DNA of 64,000 nucleotides from DASUZB01 sp036377075. GTDB lineage: Bacteria; Actinomycetota; CALGFH01. Shown here in pieces: positions 18,541 to 26,929 of the stretch (position 1 is its first letter; the number at the start of each line of letters is the position of its first letter). The stretch is taken from the NCBI GenBank assembly GCA_036377075.1, contig DASUZB010000037.1, positions 1 to 64,000 of the forward strand, read 5' to 3'. The notes below the pieces were generated by a model that did not search any database, was not told the origin of the DNA, and saw only the letters and a program-made list of their open reading frames with translations. Position numbers and translations under genes: made by a program.

Positions 18541-19257
18541 ATGGACCTTGGCCTGCGGGACCGAGTCGTGCTGGTGAGCGGGGCCTCCTCGGGGATCGGC
18601 GCGGCCACGGCGCGCGCCTTCGGCGGTGAGGGCGCCCGCGTGGCCGTGACCTACCACCGCAACCGCGCCGGCGCCGAGCAGGCCGCCGGCCAGGTTCGGG
18701 AGGCCGGCGGCGAGGCGATGGTCGTCGGCATGGACCTCGCCGACCCGCCCAGCATCCACGCGGCCGCCACCCAGGTGGCGGACCGCTGGGGTGGGATCGA
18801 CGTGCTGGTCGGCAACGCCTTCGACGTGGACGCCGAGCCCTGGCAGCCGATGCTGCGCACCAACCTCGAGGGCGTCTTCCACACCGTCGACGCCGTCCGG
18901 CCCCTGATGGACGGCCACGGCTGGGGCCGCATCCTGTTCGTCTCGTCCAGCCTCGCCGAGGTCGGCTTCGGCGACCCCGCCCTGGCCGCCGCGAAGGCCG
19001 CCCTCTACGGCCTGTGCCGCGCCCTCGCCCGCGAGCTCGGTCCCGCCGGCATCCTCGTCAACGTCGTCATGCCCGGCATCACCACCACCGAGAGCGCCCT
19101 GACCCGCATCCCCGAGCAGCTCCGCGCCCAGGTCGCGGCGATGTCCCCGAGCCAGCGCCTGTCCGCCCCGGACGACGTCGCCAACGCCCTGCTGTTCCTC
19201 GGCTCGCCCGCCAACGGCAACATCACCGGCCAGGTCCTGCGCGTCACCGGAGGCTAG
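18541..19257 (+). CDS. Short-chain dehydrogenase/reductase lacking the catalytic Tyr
   Basis: 238-residue Rossmann protein with the cofactor motif GASSGIG near residue 14. The catalytic Ser is present (Ser135 in VSSSL) and so is the active Lys (Lys152), but the Tyr of YxxxK is Leu148 (LAAAK), and the NNAG motif is GNAF. Classical SDR chemistry is therefore unlikely. It may be a binding or sensing protein, or use another proton donor. A GGAGGG site precedes the ATG. It is divergent from a MarR gene with a palindrome between them, the probable operator. Confidence 0.88.
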   Translation: MDLGLRDRVVLVSGASSGIGAATARAFGGEGARVAVTYHRNRAGAEQAAGQVREAGGEAMVVGMDLADPPSIHAAATQVADRWGGIDVLVGNAFDVDAEPWQPMLRTNLEGVFHTVDAVRPLMDGHGWGRILFVSSSLAEVGFGDPALAAAKAALYGLCRALARELGPAGILVNVVMPGITTTESALTRIPEQLRAQVAAMSPSQRLSAPDDVANALLFLGSPANGNITGQVLRVTGG

Positions 19258-19331
19258 GGAAGCCGCCGCCCGCACCGCCAGGGTGAGCGGGTAGCATGCC
19301 GGCCGACGGCGAGATCGAGGAGGCGCACCTC

Positions 19332-20129
19332 GTGCGGGTTGGCGTGCTGGGAGCGACGGGGCGGATGGGCCAGGCCACCTGCCGGGCCGTCCTCGGCGCC
19401 GGCGACCTCGAGCTCGCCGCGGTCGTCGCCCGCTCCACCAAGGTCGGCCACGAGCTGCGCGAGGTGATCGCCGAGGCGCCCGGCGACCTGCTCATCGGCG
19501 ACGCGGTCTCCGACCTGGTGAGCGCGGAGGTCGAGGTGGTGGTCGACTTCTCCGCGCCGGAGGCGACCGTCGGCGCCGCCCGTGCCCTGCTGCCGGACGG
19601 CGTGCACCTGGTCTCGGGCACCACCGGCCTGCCCGCCGGGGCGCTGGAGGAGCTGGGCCGGCTGGCCGGCGGGGAGGACGGCGGCAACCTCGTCTGGGCG
19701 CCCAACTTCGCCCTCGGCGCGGTCCTCATGGTGCATTTCGCCGCGACCGCGGCGCGCCACTACCCGGCCGCCGAGGTGATCGAGCTGCACCACGCGGGCA
19801 AGGCGGACGCGCCGTCCGGCACGGCCATGCGCACCGCCAGGGCGATCTCCGCCGCGCAGGGCGCCGGCGAGCGGCCCGGCCCCGGCGCGGAGTCGGTCGC
19901 CGGCGTGCGCGGCGGCGAGGTGGACGGCGTGCGGGTCCACTCGGTGCGCCTGCCCGGCCTGGTCGCCCACCAGGAGGTCGTCTTCGGCGGCCAGGGCGAG
20001 CTGCTGACCATCAGGCACGACTCGCTCGACCGCTCCTCGTTCATGCCCGGGGTGCTGCTGGCCATCCGCCAGGTCCCGACCAGGCCCGGCCTCACCGTCG
20101 GGCTCGAGCCGCTGCTGGGGCTGTCGTGA
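19332..20129 (+). CDS. dapB: 4-hydroxy-tetrahydrodipicolinate reductase
   Basis: Second step of the diaminopimelate/lysine pathway. The 265-residue protein has the NAD(P)H motif GATGRMG at the N-terminus, SGTTG near residue 97, and the substrate motif ELHHAGKADAPSGTA near residue 153. I chose GTG at 19332 because an AGGAGG site lies 8 nt upstream and the protein then starts MRVGVLGATG as in the family; an in-frame ATG at 19296 is less likely. A TAGCAT -10 candidate lies at 19292-19297. The stop overlaps the GTG of thyX. Confidence 0.96.
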   Translation: MRVGVLGATGRMGQATCRAVLGAGDLELAAVVARSTKVGHELREVIAEAPGDLLIGDAVSDLVSAEVEVVVDFSAPEATVGAARALLPDGVHLVSGTTGLPAGALEELGRLAGGEDGGNLVWAPNFALGAVLMVHFAATAARHYPAAEVIELHHAGKADAPSGTAMRTARAISAAQGAGERPGPGAESVAGVRGGEVDGVRVHSVRLPGLVAHQEVVFGGQGELLTIRHDSLDRSSFMPGVLLAIRQVPTRPGLTVGLEPLLGLS

Positions 20130-21778
20130 ACGGGCCGGCGCGCCAGCCGGCGTACTGGGTGGAGGAGTTCACCCCCGAGGAGCGCGCCCGCCTGGAGCCC
20201 TACGTCACCAACCTCGACGGGCCGGTCTTCGCGCTGCGCAACCTGCCGGAGACGGTCAAGGCCGCGCTGTTCGCGCGCTACTCGCGCACCGGCAAGAGCC
20301 TGCGGCGCCTGTTCCTGGACGAGTTCGCCGACCAGGCCGAGGCCGGCGCGCACGAGCCCAGCCCGGCGACCGGTACCCGCCGGGCCACCGAGCTGTACGG
20401 GCGCATCTTCGACCAGTACGGCGACGACTCCGTGGCGCAGCTCGGCGGCGCCCACCTCGCCTGCGAGCAGGCGTCCAACCTGCTCACCAAGGCGCTCGAG
20501 TGGGGCCGGCTGGCGGCCTACCTGGAGCAGTCGACCCGCTACGTCTCCTACACCAGCAAGCCCGGCGGACGGTGGCGCTACCACCTCGACCCGGAGGTCG
20601 CCGGGGACCCGCTCGGCGCCGAGTACCGCCGCGTGCTCGACGGGCTCTTCGAGACCTACGCCGAGCTGCTGCCCGCCCTGACCGGGCACCTCGCCCGGGT
20701 GGCGCCGAACCGGCCCGGCGGCAGCGAGGCCGCCTGGCGGCGGGCGCTCAAGGCGCGCGCGCTCGACGGCCTGCGCGGCCTGCTGCCCGCCGCGACCACC
20801 TCCAACCTCGGCATCTACGCCACCGGCCAGGCCTACGAGGCGCTGCTGCTGCGCCTGCGCGCCGACCCGCTGCCCGAGGCGAGGAGCTACGCCGACCTGA
20901 TCCTCGACGAGCTGCGCAAGGTGATCCCGACCTTCCTCACCCGGGTCGACCGGCCCGACCGGGGCGGTGCCTGGTCGCAGTACCTGGCCCGCACCGCGGC
21001 CGAGACGGCGGCGCTGACCGCGGAGCTGCTCGGCCGGGGGGCTGGCTCGCCGCAGCGTGCCAGCCTCGGCGAGGCGGAGGAAGCCGGGCCGTCGGTCACG
21101 CTCACCGAGTTCGACCCCGCCGCCGAGGACAAGGTGCTCACCGCGATCGCCTACCCGCACCTGCAAGCCGGCGAGGCCGAGGTCGCCGCGCGGGTGGCCA
21201 AGCTCGGCGCCGAGGAGCGCGCCCGGCTGCTCGCCGCCTACGTGGGGGAGCGGGGCAACCGGCGCCACAAGCCCGGCCGCGCCTTCGAGCGCGCCCTCTA
21301 CACCTTCGACGTGGTGACCGACTACGGCGCCTTCCGCGACCTGCAGCGCCACCGGCTGTGCACCATCGTGTGGCAGCCGCTCACGCCGGCGCTCGGCCAC
21401 GAGGTGCCGGACGACGTCGCCGCCGCCGGCCTGGAGGACCGCTTCGCGGCGGCGATGGCGGCCTCCGCCGAGCTGTACCGGGCGCTGCTGCCGCGCTTCC
21501 CGGCCCAGGCGCCGTACGCGGTCGCGCTCGCCCACCGGGTCCGCTTCGCCATCACCCTGAACGCGCGCGAGCTGCTGCACCTGGCGGAGCTGCGCTCGTC
21601 GCCGCAGGGCCACCCCGCCTACCGCCGGGTCGCCCAGGAGATGCACCGGCTGGTCGCCGAGCAGGCGGGCCACGCCGGCCTGGCGGCCGCCATGCGCTTC
21701 GTGGTCCACGACGAGGTCGACCTCGGCCGCCTCGACGCCGAGCGCCGCCTGGAGGCACGCCGCGCCGGCGCCGGCTGA
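20126..21778 (+). CDS. thyX: Double-length ThyX-like flavin-dependent thymidylate synthase
   Basis: 550 residues, about twice a usual ThyX (220-250). Each half looks like one ThyX unit. The first keeps the second part of the ThyX motif (RLAAYLEQSTRY, Ser/Arg at about 136-138) but lacks RHR. The second keeps RHR (residues 408-410 in LQRHRLCTIVWQPLT) but lacks the ExSxR part. ThyX active sites form between subunits, so the halves may complement each other. The place next to dapB and upstream of dapA-rnj-ftsK is where actinobacteria usually carry thyX. Flavin-dependent dTMP synthesis is likely but not certain. Confidence 0.8.
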   Translation: MNGPARQPAYWVEEFTPEERARLEPYVTNLDGPVFALRNLPETVKAALFARYSRTGKSLRRLFLDEFADQAEAGAHEPSPATGTRRATELYGRIFDQYGDDSVAQLGGAHLACEQASNLLTKALEWGRLAAYLEQSTRYVSYTSKPGGRWRYHLDPEVAGDPLGAEYRRVLDGLFETYAELLPALTGHLARVAPNRPGGSEAAWRRALKARALDGLRGLLPAATTSNLGIYATGQAYEALLLRLRADPLPEARSYADLILDELRKVIPTFLTRVDRPDRGGAWSQYLARTAAETAALTAELLGRGAGSPQRASLGEAEEAGPSVTLTEFDPAAEDKVLTAIAYPHLQAGEAEVAARVAKLGAEERARLLAAYVGERGNRRHKPGRAFERALYTFDVVTDYGAFRDLQRHRLCTIVWQPLTPALGHEVPDDVAAAGLEDRFAAAMAASAELYRALLPRFPAQAPYAVALAHRVRFAITLNARELLHLAELRSSPQGHPAYRRVAQEMHRLVAEQAGHAGLAAAMRFVVHDEVDLGRLDAERRLEARRAGAG

Positions 21779-21877
21779 GGTTGCGATTCCTTCACGATCG
21801 GCGACCCATTCGGGATATTTCAGACAGAAACGGATCGACCGGCCATCCATACGACGGAGATGCGCCGATTCAGGCGT

Positions 21878-21907
21878 TTGATTGACATTTGCGAGGCGTC
21901 CTAGCAT
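21878..21907 (+). promoter_or_regulatory. Promoter for the membrane-anchored NTF2-like gene
   Basis: TTGATT (21878) and TAGCAT (21902-21907) are 18 bp apart; an overlapping TTGACA (21882) is only 14 bp from the same -10. The whole gap 21779-21934 is A+T-richer than the genome average. A small hairpin CCCAAG/CTTGGG lies just before the start codon. Confidence 0.55.
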
Positions 21908-21934
21908 GCGCACCGGCCATCGACCCAAGCCCCC

Positions 21935-22549
21935 TTGGGAGGCGTGCCGACACTGCAGCAGCAGACTTCCCCCCACGGTGGGAACGCCGCCACCGGCCTC
22001 GTGTTCGTCGGCATCGTGCTGACCGTGCTGTTCGCCGGCGGCATCGGTGCCGTCGTGGCCACCCACCCGGGGCAACCGGCGACCTCGCAGGCACCCGGCG
22101 ACGACCAGGGCGCCCCCGGGCGCGGCGGCCAGAGCAGCGCCGCACCGAGCGCCGGCCGCGAGGCGAGCGCCAGCCTGGCCCAGCTGGTCGGGCTGCGCGA
22201 CGACGCCCTGGCGCGGCGCGACGCCGCGATGCTGGGGCGCGTCTACGCCTCCGGCTGCGTGAACCGGCGCTACGACCAGGCCACCATCGCCCAGCTGGTG
22301 CGCGCCCACCAGCGCTGGGTCGGGCTGCGCTCGACCGTGCGGGTGCTGCGGGCGAGCCAGACGGGCGCCCTGCAGTGGACCCTGGTCGCGGCCGTCAGCC
22401 GCGCGCCCGCCCGCCTGGTCACCGAGGCCGGCCGCCAGGTCAAGGCCGTCGGGGCGCAGCGCCAGGTGCTCCGCTTCACCATGCTGCGGCTGCCCGACGG
22501 CCAGCAGTGGGCGCTGCTCGGCATCGCCAGCGCCGGCGCGACCGGCTGA
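21935..22549 (+). CDS. Membrane-anchored protein with NTF2-like extracytoplasmic domain
   Basis: 204 residues. One N-terminal membrane segment (about residues 20-43, VFVGIVLTVLFAGGIGAVV) is followed by a Pro/Gly/Ser linker. A domain of about 120 residues beginning LAQLVGLRDDALARRDAAML then follows, which has the layout of NTF2/SnoaL-like folds. A TTG at 21935 is the first in-frame start; GTG at 21944 is the alternative. The function is unknown. It converges on the CBS gene. Confidence 0.65.
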   Translation: MGGVPTLQQQTSPHGGNAATGLVFVGIVLTVLFAGGIGAVVATHPGQPATSQAPGDDQGAPGRGGQSSAAPSAGREASASLAQLVGLRDDALARRDAAMLGRVYASGCVNRRYDQATIAQLVRAHQRWVGLRSTVRVLRASQTGALQWTLVAAVSRAPARLVTEAGRQVKAVGAQRQVLRFTMLRLPDGQQWALLGIASAGATG

Positions 22550-22567
22550 GCCCCGGCCGCGGGGGCT
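22549..22567. terminator. Hairpin after the NTF2-like gene
   Basis: AGCCCC pairs with GGGGCT around a 7-nt loop directly after the stop codon, between convergent genes. It could serve both strands. Confidence 0.5.
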
Positions 22568-22629
22568 AGCGCGCTTCAGCCAGCTCCCATCGGCGCCCGG
22601 GCGGTGGCGCGGGCACCGGGCGGCTCGGG

Positions 22630-23016
22630 TCAGCGCTCCCCTTGGCGCTCCGGGAGCAGGTGGGGCAGCACGTCGCGGACCGAGAGGACGCCGAGGAGCT
22701 GGCCGCCCTCGAAGACCACCAGGTGGCGGATGCGCCGGCGGGCCATCTCCCCGGCCGCCTCGACCAGGTCCCAGTCCGGCCCGACGGTGACCACGTCGCG
22801 GGTCATCCGCTCGGCCACCGTGGTGGCCTCGGGGTCGGCGCCCTGGGCGACGGTCCGCAGCACGTCCCGCTCGGTGAGGATCCCGGCGAGCTCCTCGGCG
22901 TCGGTCACCACGGCGGAGCCCACCCGGTGGCGGTCCATCATGCGGGCGGCGTCGCCGACCGAGTGCTCGGGGCCGACCACGACAACGGCGCTGCTCGCGA
23001 CATCCCGAACCCTCAT
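22630..23016 (-). CDS. Tandem CBS-domain protein
   Basis: 128 residues made only of two CBS repeats. The first runs about residues 7-58, with VGSAVVTDAEELAGILTERDVLR. The second runs about 70-122, with IRHLVVFEGGQLLGVLSVRDVL. Such stand-alone pairs bind adenosine nucleotides and act as regulatory modules. An AGGAGG site precedes the ATG at 23016. It lies 80 bp downstream of kgd on the same strand and may be in the same transcript; what it regulates is not shown. Confidence 0.92.
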   Translation of the reverse strand: MRVRDVASSAVVVVGPEHSVGDAARMMDRHRVGSAVVTDAEELAGILTERDVLRTVAQGADPEATTVAERMTRDVVTVGPDWDLVEAAGEMARRRIRHLVVFEGGQLLGVLSVRDVLPHLLPERQGER

Positions 23017-23096
23017 CGGCCTCGCCTCCTGTGCGTCGGTCGTCCGGTCGGTCCTCGGCCCGGGCGCGGCCGCGGTGCCCGCCCCGCGGCCGTGCC

Positions 23097-26000
23097 TCAC
23101 GCGCCGGTGAGCGCCCGCTCGACCAGCTCGCGCTGCTCCTTTGCGTGGATGGTGGGGCTGCCGGTGGCCGGCGCCGCGCCCTCCTCGCGGCTCACCACCT
23201 CGAGCTCGAGCCCCAGCTCGCGCGCCGCCCGCAGGTGCACGTAACGCCACGCGCCCATGTTCTCCGGCTCCTCCTGAACCCAGCGGACCTTGGCGTCGGA
23301 GTACGCGTCGAGCTTGGCGCGCAGCGCCTCGGCCGGGAACGGGTAGAGCTGCTCCACGCGCAGCAGCGCGACCCCGTCGCGACCCGCCTCCGCGCGCCGC
23401 CTGGCCAGGTCGTAGTAGACCTTGCCGCTGCACAGCAGCACCAGGCGGACGGCGCGCGGGTCGGGGCCGTCCCGGTCGGCCAGGACGTCCTCGAAGTGGC
23501 CCCCGGTGAGTTCCTCGGCGGTGGAGCGCGCCGCCGGCAGCCGCAGCAGCGACTTGGGCGTCATGACCACCAGCGGCTTGCGGGTGGCGCGCAGCGCCTG
23601 GCGGCGCAGCAGGTGGAAGTACTGCGCCGGCGTCGACGGCACCGCCACCTGCATGTTGTCCTCGGCGCAGAGCTGCAGGAAGCGCTCCAGGCGGGCGCTC
23701 GAGTGCTCCGGTCCCTGGCCCTCGAAGCCGTGCGGCAGCAGCAGCACCAAGCCGCTGCGCTGCCCCCACTTGTCCTCCGCGGCCGCGATGAACTGGTCGA
23801 CGATCACCTGGGCGCCGTTGACGAAGTCGCCGAACTGCGCCTCCCACAGCACCAGGGCGTCCGGGTCGGCCACCGAGTAGCCGTACTCGAAGCCCATCAC
23901 CGCGAACTCCGACAGCAGGCTGTCGTAGATGAAGAAGCGGCCCTGGTCGGGGGAGATGTTCGCGAGCGGCGTGTAGAGCGACCCGTCGGACTGGTCGACC
24001 AGCACCGAGTGCCGCTGGCTGAAGGTGCCACGCCGGCTGTCCTGGCCGGAGAGGCGCACGGTGCGGCCCTCCAGCAGCAGCGAGCCGAGCGCGAGGGTCT
24101 CGCCGAGCGACCAGTCGACCTCGTCGCGGCGGAGCGCCTCGCCGCGCTCCTTGAGCCACTTGGTGAGCTTCGGGTGGACGTTGAAGCGCTCGGGCACGGT
24201 CGCCAGCGCGGCCACGATCTGGTCGAGCCGCGGCCGCTCCACCGCCGTCTCCACCGCCGGGTCGGCGGACATGGGGACCGGCCGGGCCAGCTCCACCGGC
24301 GAGACCTTGGAGGTCTCCTCCTTGGTGTCGTCGAAGGCCTGCTGCAGCCGCCGCCGGAAGTCCTCGAGCGCGCGCTCGGCGTCCTCCAGGGAGAGGTCGC
24401 CGCGGTTGACCAGCGACTCGGTGTAGAGCTTGCGCACCGACGGGCGGCCCTTGATGCGCGCGTACATCAGCGGCTGGGTGAACGCCGGCTCGTCCGACTC
24501 GTTGTGGCCGAAGCGCCGGTAGCACCACATGTCGATGACGACGTCCTTCTTGAACGCCTGGCGGTAGTCGAACGCCAGCCGGGCGACGCGCACGCACGCC
24601 TCCGGGTCGTCGCCGTTCACGTGGAAGATCGGCGCCTGGATCATCTTGGCGACGTCGGTGGCGTAGGTCGAGGAGCGGCCGTAGTCCGGGCTGGTGGTGA
24701 AGCCGAGCTGGTTGTTGACGATGATGTGCACCGTCCCGCCGGTGCGGTAGCCGCGCAGGTGGGAGAGGTTGAGCGTCTCGGCGACCACGCCCTGGCCGGC
24801 GAAGGCGGCGTCGCCGTGGATCAGCACCGGCAGCACCGGCGCCTCCTCGCCCCGGTCCAGCTGGTCCTGCCTGGCCCGCGCGATGCCCTCGACCACCGGG
24901 TTGACCGCCTCGAGGTGGCTCGGGTTGGAGGCCAGCTCGACGGTGATCTCGCCGCCGTGGCGGCTCTGGTGCTTGCCGGTCGCGCCGAGGTGGTACTTGA
25001 CGTCGCCGGAGCCCTGGGTGAGCGCCGGGTCGAGGTGGCCCTCGAACTCGTGGAAGATCTCCCCGTAGCTCTTGCCGACCGTGTTCGCCAGCACGTTCAG
25101 CCGGCCGCGGTGGCTCATGCCCATGACCACCCGGTCGTGGCCGGCGGCCACCGAGGCGTCGAGGATGGCGTCGAGCATCGGGATGAGGCTCTCGCCACCC
25201 TCCAGGCTGAAGCGCTTGTGGCCCACGTACTTGTTGTGCAGGAAGCGCTCGAACGCCTCCGCCTCGTTGAGCTTGTGAAGGATCTGCAGCTGGTCCTCGG
25301 GCGGCAGCGTCTTGTCGCCCCGTTCGACCCGCTCGGCGATCCAGTCCTTCTCGTCGGGCGCCGAGATGTGCCGGTACTCCACCGTGGCGGTGCGGCAGTA
25401 GGCGTCGCGCAGGATGCGCAGGATCTCGCCGAGGGGCAGCTCGCGGTCGGCGGTCAGCCCGCCGGTGACGAAGTAGCGGTCGAGGTCCCAGATGGACAGG
25501 CCGAAGCTGGCCGGGTCCAGCTCCGGGTGCATCGAGGGCTCCTTGACCTCGAGCGGGTCGAGGTCGGCGATCAGGTGCCCGCGCACCCGGTACATGTTGA
25601 TCAGCTGCAGCACGCGCGCCTGCTTCTCGACCGCGGCGAGGGCGTCGTGGCCGGCGTGGGTGTCGGGCAGCCAGCGCACCGCCACGTAGGGCACGCCGAT
25701 GCTGCGGAAGACCTCGGCGTAGAAGTCGTCCTCGCCGAGCAGCAGGGCGTGCAGCCGGTCCAGGAACTCGCCGCTCTCGGCCCCCTGGATGACGCGGTGG
25801 TCGTAGGTCGAGGTGACGGTGATGACCTTGCCGACCCCCATGTCGGCCAGGCTCTTCGGGTCGGCGCCCTGGTACTCGGCCGGGTAGTCGATCGAGCCGA
25901 TGCCGACGATCGCGGCCTGCCCGGCCATCAGCCGCGGCACCGACATGACCGTGCCGATCATGCCGGGGTTGGTGATCGTGACCGTGGTGGCGGCGAAGTC

Positions 26001-26744
26001 CTCCACGGTCAGCTTGTTCGCCCTGACCTTCTTGATGACCTCGTCGTAGGCGCGCAGGAAGCCGGCGAAGTCGAGCGTGTCGGCCTGCTTGAGGTTGGGC
26101 ACCAGCAGGGTGCGCGCGCCGTCGGGGCGCTTGACGTCGACCGCCAGGCCCAGGTTGAGGTGCTCCGGCCTGACCACGTGGGGGCGGCCGTCGACCTCCC
26201 GGTAGATGTTGGTCATGGCCGGGACCGCGGCGAGCGCCTTGACCACCGCGTAGCCGATCAGGTGGGTGAAGCTGACCTTGCCGCCGCGGTGCCGGCGCAG
26301 GTGCCCGTTGAGCACGTTGCGGTTGACCTCGAGCAGCTTGGCCGGGATGACCCGCACCGAGGTGGCGGTCGGCACCGCGCGGCTGGCCTCCATCGCCTCG
26401 ACGATGCGGGCGGCCGCGCCGCGCAGCGGCGCCGCCTGGCCGTCGGGTGCGGCCGCCGCCGGCCTGGCCGGCGCGGGCGCGGGGCGGCTGGCCTCCGCCT
26501 TGGGGGCGGCGTCGGCCCGCTCGGCGCTGGGCTCGCGGTCGGGCGTTGGCCGTTGCTCCTCCGGCGCGGGGCGGCTCGGCGCCGCCGCCTCCTGGTCGGG
26601 CTCCTCGGACTCCTCGGGCTCGTACTCGGTGAAGAACTCGCGCCATGCCTCGCTGACCGACTCGGGATCGTCAAGGTACTGCCGGTAGATCTCGTCGATC
26701 AGCCCCACGTTGGGGCCGAACTCCGTGCGGTCGAACCATCCCAT
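23097..26744 (-). CDS. kgd: Multifunctional 2-oxoglutarate decarboxylase / dehydrogenase E1-E2 fusion
   Basis: 1215 residues with the actinobacterial Kgd/OdhA layout. A short E1-type N-terminus (FGPNVGLIDEIYRQYLDDPE) is followed by an Ala/Pro/Glu linker. An E2-type acyltransferase domain (about 100-340) has YDHRVIQGAESG at 314, where the usual HHxxxDG His pair is altered as in Kgd. A thiamine-dependent E1 domain follows to the end, with HGDAAFAGQGVVAETLNLS near 643 and NNQLGFTT. It links 2-oxoglutarate to succinyl-CoA or succinic semialdehyde in the TCA cycle. ATG at 26744 matches the family start MGWFD-type; the in-frame 39-residue extension upstream is rejected. Confidence 0.96.
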   Translation of the reverse strand: MGWFDRTEFGPNVGLIDEIYRQYLDDPESVSEAWREFFTEYEPEESEEPDQEAAAPSRPAPEEQRPTPDREPSAERADAAPKAEASRPAPAPARPAAAAPDGQAAPLRGAAARIVEAMEASRAVPTATSVRVIPAKLLEVNRNVLNGHLRRHRGGKVSFTHLIGYAVVKALAAVPAMTNIYREVDGRPHVVRPEHLNLGLAVDVKRPDGARTLLVPNLKQADTLDFAGFLRAYDEVIKKVRANKLTVEDFAATTVTITNPGMIGTVMSVPRLMAGQAAIVGIGSIDYPAEYQGADPKSLADMGVGKVITVTSTYDHRVIQGAESGEFLDRLHALLLGEDDFYAEVFRSIGVPYVAVRWLPDTHAGHDALAAVEKQARVLQLINMYRVRGHLIADLDPLEVKEPSMHPELDPASFGLSIWDLDRYFVTGGLTADRELPLGEILRILRDAYCRTATVEYRHISAPDEKDWIAERVERGDKTLPPEDQLQILHKLNEAEAFERFLHNKYVGHKRFSLEGGESLIPMLDAILDASVAAGHDRVVMGMSHRGRLNVLANTVGKSYGEIFHEFEGHLDPALTQGSGDVKYHLGATGKHQSRHGGEITVELASNPSHLEAVNPVVEGIARARQDQLDRGEEAPVLPVLIHGDAAFAGQGVVAETLNLSHLRGYRTGGTVHIIVNNQLGFTTSPDYGRSSTYATDVAKMIQAPIFHVNGDDPEACVRVARLAFDYRQAFKKDVVIDMWCYRRFGHNESDEPAFTQPLMYARIKGRPSVRKLYTESLVNRGDLSLEDAERALEDFRRRLQQAFDDTKEETSKVSPVELARPVPMSADPAVETAVERPRLDQIVAALATVPERFNVHPKLTKWLKERGEALRRDEVDWSLGETLALGSLLLEGRTVRLSGQDSRRGTFSQRHSVLVDQSDGSLYTPLANISPDQGRFFIYDSLLSEFAVMGFEYGYSVADPDALVLWEAQFGDFVNGAQVIVDQFIAAAEDKWGQRSGLVLLLPHGFEGQGPEHSSARLERFLQLCAEDNMQVAVPSTPAQYFHLLRRQALRATRKPLVVMTPKSLLRLPAARSTAEELTGGHFEDVLADRDGPDPRAVRLVLLCSGKVYYDLARRRAEAGRDGVALLRVEQLYPFPAEALRAKLDAYSDAKVRWVQEEPENMGAWRYVHLRAARELGLELEVVSREEGAAPATGSPTIHAKEQRELVERALTGA

Positions 26745-26929
26745 CAGCCGTGCACCGCCCTCGCGTCGCCGGTCAAGGAGCCGATCGGGTGAGGCCAGTT
26801 TGCCACCCTCGGGCGGGTGTCCAAAGGAAGCCGGCAGGGTCGTACCCAGCGCGCCCGCCATGGAACCCGGTGTCGGGGGTGGCGACTACCATGCCACCTA
26901 TCCCTGGGGTAGGCAGGAAGGAGCACTCG

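Noticed and set aside
22630..26646. Single 1338-codon minus-strand frame covering kgd and the CBS gene
   Set aside because: Only its last 128 codons (the CBS protein) are real; the rest is out of frame with kgd.
26750..26929. 60-residue upstream extension of Lhr
   Set aside because: It crosses the divergent promoter region with kgd, and a good ribosome site precedes the ATG at 26930.
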